From DASRDE01 sp035938175 (GTDB lineage Bacteria; Vulcanimicrobiota; Vulcanimicrobiia; Vulcanimicrobiales; Vulcanimicrobiaceae), in contig DASZHD010000026.1 of NCBI GenBank assembly GCA_035938175.1, positions 8,950-72,949 on the forward strand: a stretch of 64,000 nucleotides of DNA. The letters are read 5' to 3'. This document shows, one piece after another, positions 33,054 through 41,241 of this stretch. A program made the translations under genes and the position numbers. The notes beneath the pieces were generated by a model. The model saw nothing but the letters and a program-made list of their open reading frames with translations, was not told where the DNA came from and made no database searches. How positions within the stretch are numbered: the first letter of the stretch is position 1; the number at the start of each line of letters is the position of its first letter.

Positions 33054-34430
33054 CTATTTGGTGGGAAGCGGACTGTTCGGATAGATGACGTGCGGGGTTA
33101 TCAGGAAGACGACTTCGTCGCGTTCGTGGTTCTGCTGCTTACTCTGGAAAATCTTCCCGAGTATTGGAATGTCGGCAAGGCCCGGCATCCGCGTCAGCGT
33201 TTGCGAATCGACGTCACGCAGCAGGCCGCCCAGAACGATGGTCTGATTATCGCCGACGCGCAGCGTGGAATCGATCTTCCGATTGGCGATGATCGGATAG
33301 CCGCCTACGAAACCCTCGATCGCGCTGTATTCCGGATGCATCTCGGCCGTTACGCTGCCGTCGGGGCCGATCGTCGGCGTTAGCCGCAACTTGACGCCGA
33401 TGTCCACGAACTGCACTTGTTGACCGCCGAGCTGCGAATCGTAGTACACGACGGGATACGTTTGGCCGATCAGCAGATCCGCTTCTTTATTGTTGATCGT
33501 CACGAGTTTGGGCGTGGCCAGAATTTGCGCGTGTCCGTGAGTGATCATCGCATTCAACGTGGCATTGATCGAAATCGAGTTCCTCGCGAACGCCCACGTC
33601 GCCGCTCCAGGCACCGGCTGCCCTTGCAGATCGACGCCGCCGAACGTAATGCCGACGTTGGAATTGTCATTCTCCGGCGTTAGATCGGCCACGCGAACCT
33701 CGAACAGCACTTGCGGAGACGGCACGTCCATGCTGCGAACAAATCCCGAGGCGGTTCGTTGCAAGTCGCTGTTTCCGCTGACGATGATCGCGTTCTGGGC
33801 GTCGTCGGCCAGATAGCTTCCGTCCGGAAGAATCCCCTTCAGCGCGGAAGCGAGTTCCGACGCTTTGTGATATTTCAAGGGATAAACGCGATCCGGATCG
33901 GCGGCACCATCAGCGGCCGGTCCGTCCAAGGCCGCAGCAAGCTGCCGGCCGCGCGCAATCGTATCGGCGTTTCCCGTTAGTACGATGCTGGCCGTGCGTT
34001 TGTCCGGCACGATCACCGTTCCGTCGGGCAGGCCCGCCGAAAGTTCTTTTGCGACTTCGTCGGGGCTTCCATGCGAAAGATTCACGACGACCGTTCGTGG
34101 AGAACGCGGATCGTTTGCGTCGCCGTAGCGGCGATTCATCGACTCGCTCGTGCCGACGATCACGATCCCGCTTTGGCGCCGCACCTGTAAGTCGTGCGCC
34201 TGGACCAGCACGGTCAACGCGTCGTCGAACGAGACGTTGCGCAGATGCAGCGTTACCCGCTCGGGCTTTATCGATGAATCGGCAACGATATTTATTCCCG
34301 ATTGTGACGCAAGCAGCGCGAGGACGTCGCCCAGCTCCGCGTCGTGCACGTCGAGCGTTACGAGCGGAGCCGCCAGCGCAGAAGCCGCACAGCCCAACAA
34401 CAGAGCCAAGCAAAGCGCGATCTGCCGCAT
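33054..34430 (-). CDS. pilQ: Type IV pilus secretin PilQ
   Basis: The 458-residue product has a signal peptide (MRQIALCLALLLGCAASALA). An STN-like N0 domain (LDVHDAELGDVLALLASQSG) and two N1-type domains (VVVNLSHGSPDEVAKEL; VYPLKYHKASELASALKGIL) precede the secretin core with QILATPKLVTINNKEADLLI and the C-terminal NQTIVLGGLLRDV ... IPILGKIFQ. It forms the outer-membrane gate for the pilus. It is shorter than proteobacterial PilQ (about 700) because AMIN domains are missing. ATG 34430 shares a base with the pilP stop (TAATG). It is the last gene of the pilus operon. Confidence 0.93.
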   Translation of the reverse strand: MRQIALCLALLLGCAASALAAPLVTLDVHDAELGDVLALLASQSGINIVADSSIKPERVTLHLRNVSFDDALTVLVQAHDLQVRRQSGIVIVGTSESMNRRYGDANDPRSPRTVVVNLSHGSPDEVAKELSAGLPDGTVIVPDKRTASIVLTGNADTIARGRQLAAALDGPAADGAADPDRVYPLKYHKASELASALKGILPDGSYLADDAQNAIIVSGNSDLQRTASGFVRSMDVPSPQVLFEVRVADLTPENDNSNVGITFGGVDLQGQPVPGAATWAFARNSISINATLNAMITHGHAQILATPKLVTINNKEADLLIGQTYPVVYYDSQLGGQQVQFVDIGVKLRLTPTIGPDGSVTAEMHPEYSAIEGFVGGYPIIANRKIDSTLRVGDNQTIVLGGLLRDVDSQTLTRMPGLADIPILGKIFQSKQQNHERDEVVFLITPHVIYPNSPLPTK

Positions 34431-34933
34431 TACGGCGACACCGATAGGTGAATCCGCCGGCCGTTCGAAAGACGGATGCCTTCGGAGTCGATGGAGACGA
34501 TCGTCGATCCCAAAAGCGGATCGCCGGACGAAACGATTTGCGTACGGCCGTTCGTTTCGATCAGCGCTCGCGCGGAGCCGCCGGTGACGATTGCACGGAC
34601 CGTCGTGCCGCCGAATGGGACGGCTATCCCCGTCGACTGCCCTTGAACGACGCGCATCCCCACGATCCCGTCCGGACTCTGCAACGGAGCAGCGGCCGCC
34701 GGGCCCGGTTCGTCGGGCGACGCGAAGGGATCGCGAACGAGGATCGCGCGCTTCGGCGGCCGTTCGGGCGGCAATTGCGGCACGTGAAATTCTTGGGTAA
34801 ATCCGGACTGCTCCAACATCGCACCGGCGGAACTGCGACCCGCGATGGGGGCTAACACAAATGACGTCGCGCAAAGCATCGCGGACAGGCTCATCAACTT
34901 CCGTCGCGTTGAGTCATCGATTGGCTGCAGCAA
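34430..34933 (-). CDS. pilP: PilP-like pilus assembly protein
   Basis: The 167-residue product has a hydrophobic N terminus (SAMLCATSFVLAPIAG), a Pro-rich stretch with the PilP-typical RDPFASPDEPG (about 67-77), and a small C-terminal beta domain (VRVVQGQSTGIAVPFGGTTV is close to this region; ETNGRTQIVSSGDPLLGSTI). PilP links the inner-membrane PilN/O platform to the PilQ secretin. Sequence similarity is weak, so the name rests on RDPF, size and position between pilO and pilQ. It overlaps pilO by 20 bp and pilQ by 1 bp. Confidence 0.72.
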   Translation of the reverse strand: MLQPIDDSTRRKLMSLSAMLCATSFVLAPIAGRSSAGAMLEQSGFTQEFHVPQLPPERPPKRAILVRDPFASPDEPGPAAAAPLQSPDGIVGMRVVQGQSTGIAVPFGGTTVRAIVTGGSARALIETNGRTQIVSSGDPLLGSTIVSIDSEGIRLSNGRRIHLSVSP

Positions 34934-35555
34934 TATGTTGCTCCATAGCGGCTAGTTGTAATCTGAACAACGACGCGTGAACGGTCGCGTCAAGCGCGGG
35001 GTGTGCGCCTTGCATTCCGCCGCGCGCCGATTCTATCTCCGTATTGGTCACCCGAATCAGGATGCGGTCGTGTGAAAGGCCTTGCACGAAGGCCAGCACT
35101 GCACGGAAAGTACCTCGAACGCGAATTGTAACGTCCGTTTGCAGAAGCCAAGACGCCGCCGGCGCTTGCGCAGTCGATTGCGGAAGATCGCGTACGGGCG
35201 AGGCCATAATGGGTTGCACCGAGACTTCTTCAACCGCTACTCCGCAGTGCGCGGCCAAACGTTCGACGTTCGGCAGCCACTGCGCGGTGGTCATCGACAG
35301 CGGCAGGTCGCGCGCGACCGTTTCGAGGTCGCGTTGAGCAAGCCGTTGTACTCTCATGAGCGCCGGCCGTTCTGCAAGCGTTTGAGTGTCGATTGCTACA
35401 CGGCGGTTCAGCACTTCCGTCTGCATGTCGAGGTCCCGGATCCTTTCGTGGTAGGACGACTCGACAAAATACAATCCCAGTGCGAAAACGAGTATCGCTG
35501 CGAGCCAAACGGCGCGCGCGTCGTCACCGGCGCGTATGAAGCGTCCGAGCGTCAT
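34914..35555 (-). CDS. pilO: PilO-like pilus assembly protein
   Basis: The 213-residue product has one N-terminal transmembrane helix (AVWLAAILVFALGLYFVESS, about 14-33), a coiled-coil stretch (HERIRDLDMQTEVLNRRVAI) and a ferredoxin-like C-terminal domain (TDVTIRVRGTFRAVLAFVQG). It forms the inner-membrane alignment complex with PilN and PilM. ATG 35555 overlaps the pilN stop by 4 bp (ATGA). The family is poorly conserved; position in the pilM-N-O-P-Q order is decisive. Confidence 0.82.
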   Translation of the reverse strand: MTLGRFIRAGDDARAVWLAAILVFALGLYFVESSYHERIRDLDMQTEVLNRRVAIDTQTLAERPALMRVQRLAQRDLETVARDLPLSMTTAQWLPNVERLAAHCGVAVEEVSVQPIMASPVRDLPQSTAQAPAASWLLQTDVTIRVRGTFRAVLAFVQGLSHDRILIRVTNTEIESARGGMQGAHPALDATVHASLFRLQLAAMEQHIAAANR

Positions 35556-36109
35556 GAGCCGGTACTCTGCAGACGTAGCGTGTATGTCGTCGAGGTATCT
35601 GCGCCAGGACGGGCGTCGCGCTGGGCGCGTACGAGCGTTGGGCTCGTGACCGTGATCCCGCGAGCGAGCGTGTGGAAAACGCCGCTGAGCGCGGACAGCG
35701 TTTTTGCCCCGCCTTCCAATACAACGTCGGAGCCATCCCACGCGATGCCGGTAAGCCATACGTGCGGCGGAATGGCATTTGCGATTTCGGTAAGCCGGCG
35801 CGCATCGGCATCGCCCGACGCCACGATGCCGCGCACTTGCCGGTCCAGTGCAACGAGCTCGCAAATCCGTTGATAATAGAGGTCGGCTCGTACGACTTGC
35901 ACGTGGATGCGATCGTAGCGCCGTTGGTACTCGGATTCCATGGAAAGTGCTCCCGCGAACCGCCGGTGTTCTATCGTCCACGCGCCCGCGACGCAGATTA
36001 CCGCACAAAGCAGTGCGAGTGCAGGTGCCTGCAGTCGTGACGGTATGCGCCATTCGATCAGGCGCGTCACAAAACGCGGGCGCGCGGAATGCATGTAGTC
36101 GAACGTCAT
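35552..36109 (-). CDS. pilN: PilN-like pilus assembly protein
   Basis: The 185-residue product has a short cytoplasmic N terminus, one transmembrane helix (LQAPALALLCAVICVAGAW, about 26-46), a coiled coil, and a periplasmic domain with IANAIPPHVWLTGIAWDGSDVVLEGGAKTL (read as two parts, residues about 108-137), which is the PilN fingerprint. ATG 36109 overlaps the pilM stop (ATGA) and has GGAAGG 4 bp upstream, which is why it is chosen over GTG 36121. Confidence 0.84.
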   Translation of the reverse strand: MTFDYMHSARPRFVTRLIEWRIPSRLQAPALALLCAVICVAGAWTIEHRRFAGALSMESEYQRRYDRIHVQVVRADLYYQRICELVALDRQVRGIVASGDADARRLTEIANAIPPHVWLTGIAWDGSDVVLEGGAKTLSALSGVFHTLARGITVTSPTLVRAQRDARPGADTSTTYTLRLQSTGS

Positions 36110-37065
36110 TGCACCTTCCACATCGAAAGGCCGGCGGCCAACGTCCAGTCGGGCGCGTTAGAACGGATTACATCGTCGGGGTACGTATCGGTCCGCAGAA
36201 TCTCGGCGACGGGCGATTCGCAAATCGCACCGGTGGCCGCTTCTATCGCAAAAGAAAGGCCCGGAAGGCGCGCCGCGTTACCGACGAGCGCGACGCGAAC
36301 GACCGGGCGCGTTTTGCGCGCCAAGGCGATCGACGACGAAATTTCGGCCGCAAGTCCGTTTAACGCCTGTTCCCCGGCTCCCGCGGCGCCGAGAATGCGC
36401 TTGCGCTTTTCGGCGGTGTACTCGTCGATGGCCAATTCACGTCCGATTGACGACGTGACGTCCGCGCCGCCGCGCGCGGCATGGAGCGTCCACGGCGTTG
36501 GCCCGCCGTTTACGTGCATGACCGTGCGCCGATGACCGACGTCGACGATGACGTCGTACGCGGGAAGCGCTCGGGCGAACGCACATGCTTCGTGATCCAC
36601 TGCAACGGGCTTGAGGCGCGCCGCGCGTAGCGCGTTCACACGGCTGCGCAGCGCCGATCGGCGCGCAATTCCGAGAGCCCAAACGCCGTTCTCAAGTGAC
36701 GGGTGCAGACGCACGACCGCGTCGCTCGCCGAGAATTCGGTATGCCGTTCCGCCTCTAGGCGTGCAGCGCGTTCGCGTTCTACAAAACTCATTCTCGGCA
36801 GAGAAAAGGGGCGCAGCAGCGCGTCCGCGGCGCCGAGTGCTGCGACGCAGCGGCGTTCTTTGGTGCGCAATTCCGTTAACGCTTCTTCTACCAGCGTAGC
36901 GACATAGTTCGGGTTCTCGATATCGGCGGACGACGCCGCGCCCGCCGACATAATGCGGACTGCAACCGCACGAATTCGCGGACCTTGCGCCGTTGAAACC
37001 GAGTGACACACCCGAATTCGTGTGGCACCGATGTCTACGCCCAACGGCAAACTGTTCGATCTCAT
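36106..37065 (-). CDS. pilM: PilM-like actin-fold pilus assembly protein
   Basis: The 319-residue product belongs to the FtsA-like actin family: LGVDIGATRIRVCH at the N terminus, YDVIVDVGHRRTVMHV in the middle, and VRVALVGNAARLPGLSFAIE near the C terminus give the phosphate-1, phosphate-2 and adenosine motifs. PilM sits in the cytoplasm and binds the PilN N-terminal tail. ATG 37065 overlaps the prepilin peptidase stop by 4 bp. It is slightly shorter than typical PilM (about 350). Confidence 0.84.
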   Translation of the reverse strand: MRSNSLPLGVDIGATRIRVCHSVSTAQGPRIRAVAVRIMSAGAASSADIENPNYVATLVEEALTELRTKERRCVAALGAADALLRPFSLPRMSFVERERAARLEAERHTEFSASDAVVRLHPSLENGVWALGIARRSALRSRVNALRAARLKPVAVDHEACAFARALPAYDVIVDVGHRRTVMHVNGGPTPWTLHAARGGADVTSSIGRELAIDEYTAEKRKRILGAAGAGEQALNGLAAEISSSIALARKTRPVVRVALVGNAARLPGLSFAIEAATGAICESPVAEILRTDTYPDDVIRSNAPDWTLAAGLSMWKVQ

Positions 37066-37676
37066 GCGAGCATCCGAAAGTATGCGACGCCCATCATTCC
37101 CGCTGCCAGATACGGCCCGAAGGCGACCTCCGTGCCGCGAGCCGACGGACGCGCGCAAAGCACGATAGCCGCATACATTCCACCCGCAATAAATGCCGCC
37201 CCCAGCGCCGCAAGGCCATCACACCATCCAAGTGCCGCGCCGATGCAGCACGCAATTTTAAAGTCACCCAACCCAATCCCGCGCGACGCGGTAGCGATAT
37301 ACAGCACTAAGACGGCGCCTCCGCTGGCGGAAGCGCCCAAGAAGACGTCGGCCCCATGGCCGAAAACGAAGCCGAACGCCAACAATGCCGCGAGCGAAGG
37401 GAGCGTTACGGCGTCGAAAATATATCCGGTCGCCGCATCGGCAGCCGCGGAAACCGTTGACGCGGATAATCCGATGAGCAGCAGCACGCATTTCCACGAC
37501 GGCGCGGGCGAGCAGAGCGCCACCGTTTCTAAAACGGTTCCCACGCCGGCGATCGCCCAGAAACGCGTCTCCTGGCGAAACTGCATTCCGGCACGGTTTA
37601 CGCGATTAAGGACGGCACGGCAAAACAGCGCGTTCAGCGCGGCGCTGCAAAACGCCGCAGCACACAAATGCATCAT
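37062..37676 (-). CDS. pilD: Prepilin peptidase lacking the N-methyltransferase domain
   Basis: The 204-residue membrane protein has the A24 aspartates in place, D in DAATGYIFDAVTLP (about residue 75) and D in GIGLGDFKIACC (GxGD, about 133). About six transmembrane helices are predicted. It cleaves the leader of prepilins. Standard bifunctional PilD proteins (about 280) have an N-terminal methyltransferase domain with paired CxxC; that part is absent, so either processed pilins are not N-methylated or another enzyme does it. Starts at ATG 37676 overlapping the upstream stop (ATGA). Confidence 0.87.
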   Translation of the reverse strand: MMHLCAAAFCSAALNALFCRAVLNRVNRAGMQFRQETRFWAIAGVGTVLETVALCSPAPSWKCVLLLIGLSASTVSAAADAATGYIFDAVTLPSLAALLAFGFVFGHGADVFLGASASGGAVLVLYIATASRGIGLGDFKIACCIGAALGWCDGLAALGAAFIAGGMYAAIVLCARPSARGTEVAFGPYLAAGMMGVAYFRMLA

Positions 37677-38209
37677 CGATTCAGTGAGGCCAGTGCCCGC
37701 CGCGCGGCCGCGTTTGCGGGAGATAGCCGCAATGCATCGTGCCACAGCCGCTTGGCGTCCCCGTCCCGCCCTTGATGCCGCGCCGCCCAGCCGGCAAACA
37801 CATATTGCTGCACGCTCGCGGAGATAGCGGCAGATCGCTCGAAGTCGATTTCGGCCGCGCGGTAGCGCCGTTCGATCAGCAGGCACAGGGCCCGGTCCGC
37901 AAGGATCGTTGCATTGGAGCCGCTTTGCAGTAAGAACGAGTCGGCAATCCTAACCGCGGCGTTCAGATCGCCCGGCGAGCGCCGTTCCAGCGCTGCGAAA
38001 ATAAAATGGTCGGCGGCACTTTCGGCACGCGGATCGAGACGAAGTGCGAGGCGATAGCGGTACAACGCTGCGGAGGCGCCGCCGCGATACAAATAGTCGT
38101 CGCCGCGAATGACGAGTGCTTGAGCGACGTCGCCGCGGAACAGTGCGATTGACGTACTCAAAGCCAGAGCCGCGAGTGCAAATCTGCGGATGCGCGGTAT
38201 GCGGCTCAT
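37673..38209 (-). CDS. Tetratricopeptide-repeat protein of the pilus operon
   Basis: The 178-residue product has an N-terminal hydrophobic signal or anchor (RRFALAALALSTSIALF). At least three TPR-like helical pairs follow (ASAALYRYRLALRLDPRAES; LCLLIERRYRAAEIDFERSA; GDAKRLWHDALRLSPANAAA). Likely a periplasmic scaffold like PilF/PilW/Tgl proteins, which help secretin assembly, but it lacks a lipobox, so the assignment stays open. It overlaps ccdA-like and pilD genes by 4 bp each. Confidence 0.75.
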   Translation of the reverse strand: MSRIPRIRRFALAALALSTSIALFRGDVAQALVIRGDDYLYRGGASAALYRYRLALRLDPRAESAADHFIFAALERRSPGDLNAAVRIADSFLLQSGSNATILADRALCLLIERRYRAAEIDFERSAAISASVQQYVFAGWAARHQGRDGDAKRLWHDALRLSPANAAARRALASLNR

Positions 38210-38862
38210 GCCAGCACCGCATAGTATGCCGCCAGCGCGAGCATGAGCGTCCCGCTTACGACCGACGACGCTTCCTGAACGCCGGAGCGGCGGATAAGCG
38301 CAGCCACCGTGCTTCCGCCTGCGCACGCCGCAAAGAGCACGATCGTGTGGCCGGCTGCGAAGCATGCCAGCAACATCGCGCCGTAAGCAATCGGCTTTGC
38401 CGCCGTGTAAGCAAGGATCGCGGCGATCGCCGGAGTGCAGCAGGGCGAAACGACCAGCGCGAAAGAGCAGCCGAGCAGAAAAATTGCGCCGTAATTGGGA
38501 GCCGGCAAGCGTACGCGAGAGGCGCACGCATGGTCGTCGCGCCAAAGCGTCGTGAAGCCGCCGGCGGCGAGCACGGCTGCGATGATGCCGTATGTTAAAC
38601 CGGAAAACGCGAACGCGCGCACGAGCAAGCTTTGCACCGCCGCAAACGCCGCATATGTCACGACGAGACCGGCTGCGAACGAAACAACCATCCGAATCGC
38701 ACTCTTGCCCGATGCGTTCGATACGATCGCCGATATCGCAATCAGGCGGGGTGCCGTACACGGGCCGACGCTGGCGAGCACTCCCGCGGCGAATGAGAAC
38801 GCCGAAGCATAATGCGATCCGGACGATATCGACACCAACGCGCCGCCTAGAGGGTCGCGCAT
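38206..38862 (-). CDS. CcdA/DsbD-type transmembrane thiol-redox protein inside the pilus operon
   Basis: The 218-residue product has six hydrophobic segments. Both redox motifs of the CcdA/DsbD-beta family are present: the cysteine in SVGPCTAPRL (about residue 35) and in VSPCCTPAIAAIL (about 141-142). The family carries electrons from cytoplasmic thioredoxin across the membrane for disulfide reduction or isomerisation or cytochrome c maturation. No cytochrome or thioredoxin-like partner is adjacent. The pilin gene immediately upstream encodes two cysteines, so control of pilin disulfides is a plausible role. Start ATG overlaps the pilin stop (TGATG). Confidence 0.82.
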   Translation of the reverse strand: MRDPLGGALVSISSGSHYASAFSFAAGVLASVGPCTAPRLIAISAIVSNASGKSAIRMVVSFAAGLVVTYAAFAAVQSLLVRAFAFSGLTYGIIAAVLAAGGFTTLWRDDHACASRVRLPAPNYGAIFLLGCSFALVVSPCCTPAIAAILAYTAAKPIAYGAMLLACFAAGHTIVLFAACAGGSTVAALIRRSGVQEASSVVSGTLMLALAAYYAVLA

Positions 38863-39323
38863 CAGCTTCCCGGCGCTGAGACAACCGAGAATCCTTTCTG
38901 GTTGTCATATTTGAGCGTCGTGTTCGTTGTCGCGGTGCCGTCGTTCAGCTTCAGCAGCGTAGCGGGATCGTGCGTCCCGGGACACCATATTTGATATCCG
39001 GCGACGCCGCCGTTACCGCCGGTATTCGTTGTCGTCACCGTGTACGAGCCCGTGCCGCCGGCCGGGTCCACGGGCGTCTGATCCAGGTATCCCGCCAATC
39101 CGAGGCTTTGTACGGCCTTATTGGACGCGGCCGGATACGCTTGGTTGTCGGTGTAGTATAACTCGAGCGCAGTAGCAATCATCTTGATGTTGCCCATGCA
39201 TGCGGAGGTCATCGCCTGTGCGCGCGCTCGCGTGAAATTCGGTATCAGTATCGCTGCAAGAATTGCGATGATGGCAACCACGACCATCATTTCCAGCAAC
39301 GTAAACCCGCGCTGATTCTTCAT
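38862..39323 (-). CDS. pilA: Type IV major pilin
   Basis: The 153-residue prepilin has a short leader MKNQRG, cleavage before F7, and a classic hydrophobic N-terminal helix FTLLEMMVVVAIIAILAAIL with Glu5 of the mature chain. The globular part has two cysteines (SACMGNIK and IWCPGTHD, about residues 42 and 113) that could form a disulfide, and a Thr/Gly-rich loop (TGSYTVTTTNTGGNGG). Only one pilin gene is seen in the operon; minor pilins must be elsewhere. It lies 8 bp after the sigma-factor gene. Confidence 0.95.
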   Translation of the reverse strand: MKNQRGFTLLEMMVVVAIIAILAAILIPNFTRARAQAMTSACMGNIKMIATALELYYTDNQAYPAASNKAVQSLGLAGYLDQTPVDPAGGTGSYTVTTTNTGGNGGVAGYQIWCPGTHDPATLLKLNDGTATTNTTLKYDNQKGFSVVSAPGS

Positions 39324-39331
39324 ACATGCGC

Positions 39332-40030
39332 TTAAGTGCCCAATCGAGCGGTATCGTGGACCCACACCGGGCGCATCTTGTTGAGCGCGGCGCGGTGCAA
39401 GCGCGAAACGTGCCGGCGCGAGTAGCCCAGACGTTCGGCCAATTCTATTTGCGTATAGCCTTTGGCATAGACGGCAAGTACGATGATCCGTTCGATTTCG
39501 GTGAGCCTGGCCAGAGCCGCGTCGAGCAGTACGCGGTTCTCGCGGTCTTCCATGGTGTAACTGTGAAAGAACAGCTCGCCCGGATGAAGCCCGTGAAGAG
39601 ACTGTGGCATCGCTTGTTCGCGGTAGCGCCGCACTTCGTCCACTTCGCTGCGCGCAACGCCGAGCCGGTGCGCGATCTGCTGCGCCGTCGGTTCGCATCC
39701 GAGCTCCGCAACGAGCTCGTCATGAGCGTGCTGATACTTCCGTTCAAGCGACCTTAGCCGCCGCGGCGCGCGCACCATGCGTTCGTGATCGCGCACGTAG
39801 TGCATCAATTCACCCACGACGAAAAGCCAGGCGTAGGCTTCGAACGGTGTTTGCAGCGCCGCATCGTACCGGTCGCCGGCTTTGATCAGCCCAATGGCCG
39901 CGACTTGTTCGAGGTCGGCGCGATCGAGGCCCGGCCTGCAGAACTTACGCGCACCCCGTTTGCAAAGATACACATATCGCGCGACCAAAGAGTTGCGGTC
40001 TTCAAAATCATTTTGTGCCAGGGCAATCAT
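39332..40030 (-). CDS. Sigma-70-family RNA polymerase sigma factor (group 3, SigB/FliA-like) inside the pilus operon
   Basis: The 232-residue product has regions 2, 3 and 4. Region 2 is DRADLEQVAAIGLIKAGDRY and FEAYAWLFVVGELMHYVRDH, region 3 is ELGCEPTAQQIAHRLGVARS, and region 4 helix-turn-helix is YTQIELAERLGYSRRHVSRL. Region 1.1 is absent, as in group 3 factors. It sits between pilC (4-bp overlap) and pilA (8 bp), which implies it is made with the pilus machine and may drive pilin or motility promoters. No anti-sigma gene is adjacent. Confidence 0.9.
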   Translation of the reverse strand: MIALAQNDFEDRNSLVARYVYLCKRGARKFCRPGLDRADLEQVAAIGLIKAGDRYDAALQTPFEAYAWLFVVGELMHYVRDHERMVRAPRRLRSLERKYQHAHDELVAELGCEPTAQQIAHRLGVARSEVDEVRRYREQAMPQSLHGLHPGELFFHSYTMEDRENRVLLDAALARLTEIERIIVLAVYAKGYTQIELAERLGYSRRHVSRLHRAALNKMRPVWVHDTARLGT

Positions 40031-41241
40031 TTGATGTTTCCGATTAAGGTGTAAAGCGGCAGGAATATTGCAGACACGATGAAGCCGACGACCGTACCAA
40101 GGATGACGATCGTTACCGGCTCAACCAAGCTGCTCAACGTGGTTAGTGCGGTTTCGACGTCGACCTCGTAGTAATCCGCAATGCGCAGGAGCATGGCGTC
40201 GAGGTCGCCGGTTTCTTCACCGACGTGGACGAGTTGAAGGAATAGCGGTTCGAAAAGGTTCGACGCCGCAAGCGGCTTGGAGATCGGGCTTCCGGAGGAT
40301 AGTTCTGCCGACAGCCGGCGTATGCAGTCTCTAAACGTTTGCGTGGTCATCGCGTCGACGAGAACGTCGAGAGCCGGGACGACGTGCACGCCGGAACGCA
40401 AGAGCGTACCCAGGACGCGGGCGAATCTTCCCGCCAACGTCTTTCTTGCGATGGCACCCACGGCAGGCAGCCGGAAAAGCACTGCTTCGAAGAGTTGCGA
40501 ACCGCTTGGCGTACAACGCACGGCCGCTAGAACAGCAACGCCGATACTCCCCGAGAGTCCGGCCGCAATGGCGAGCGGCGAGCGCAATGCGTTGCCGGCT
40601 TCAATAAGCAGCGACGTTTGCAGCGGCAGCGGCACGTGCATCTGCTCGTACATCGAACTGAACATCGGCACGATCGACGCCAACAGAAACACCGACAGCG
40701 CAACGGCCGCGCAGGCCACGACCGCCGGATAGGCCAGCGCCGAAGCGATCCGTTTGCGCAGGGTCCGGTCGCGTTCCAATAGGCTTGCCAATCGTTCCAA
40801 TACTTGATCGAGCGCGCCGCCGATTTCGCCGGCGCGGATCAATGCAACGAAAACCTTCGGGAACTCTTTCGGCCTGCGCGACATGCCGTCGCTCAGCGGA
40901 AGCCCATGCTCGATGTCGCTCAGGACGGAATTCAACGCTTCCTTCAGACGAGAATCGGCGCACTGCCGTATCGCGACGTCTATCGAACGCCTGAGCGGGA
41001 CGCCCGCCCTTATCAATGCTGCCAGCGAGCGGAACAGCGCGACGGAGCTTCGGTTCGATACGGGTCCGATGTTTTCGAAAAGCAACGCGATGCTGGACGT
41101 GCCCGGCCAACGATCGATTCCCGTGACATGCAGCATACGCGCGCGCAACGAAGCGAGGGCCGACGTACGATCGGAGGCTTCCATCGTACCGCGAACGGCG
41201 TGTCCGCTGCGATCGCGCGCAGTGTACGCATAGAGCGTCAC
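40027..41241 (-). CDS. pilC: Type IV pilus inner-membrane platform protein PilC (GspF family)
   Basis: The 404-residue product has two T2SSF domains (about 65-190 and 270-395). Recognisable stretches are FRSLAALIRAGVPLRRSIDV, FVALIRAGEIGGALDQVLER, the second copy RVLGTLLRSGVHVVPALDVL and LVHVGEETGDLDAMLLRIAD, and a last membrane helix EPVTIVILGTVVGFIVSAIF. The N terminus MTLYAYTARDRSGHAVRGTM is typical. It is the platform on which the PilB and PilT motors turn. It overlaps pilT and the sigma gene by 4 bp each. Confidence 0.95.
   Translation of the reverse strand: MTLYAYTARDRSGHAVRGTMEASDRTSALASLRARMLHVTGIDRWPGTSSIALLFENIGPVSNRSSVALFRSLAALIRAGVPLRRSIDVAIRQCADSRLKEALNSVLSDIEHGLPLSDGMSRRPKEFPKVFVALIRAGEIGGALDQVLERLASLLERDRTLRKRIASALAYPAVVACAAVALSVFLLASIVPMFSSMYEQMHVPLPLQTSLLIEAGNALRSPLAIAAGLSGSIGVAVLAAVRCTPSGSQLFEAVLFRLPAVGAIARKTLAGRFARVLGTLLRSGVHVVPALDVLVDAMTTQTFRDCIRRLSAELSSGSPISKPLAASNLFEPLFLQLVHVGEETGDLDAMLLRIADYYEVDVETALTTLSSLVEPVTIVILGTVVGFIVSAIFLPLYTLIGNIK

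Noticed and set aside
36066..36120. Upstream starts for pilO, pilM, pilD and the TPR gene
   Set aside because: Several minus-strand frames in the pilus operon run far upstream, but the extra residues are out-of-frame copies of neighbouring genes; starts at the ATGA overlaps fit family lengths.
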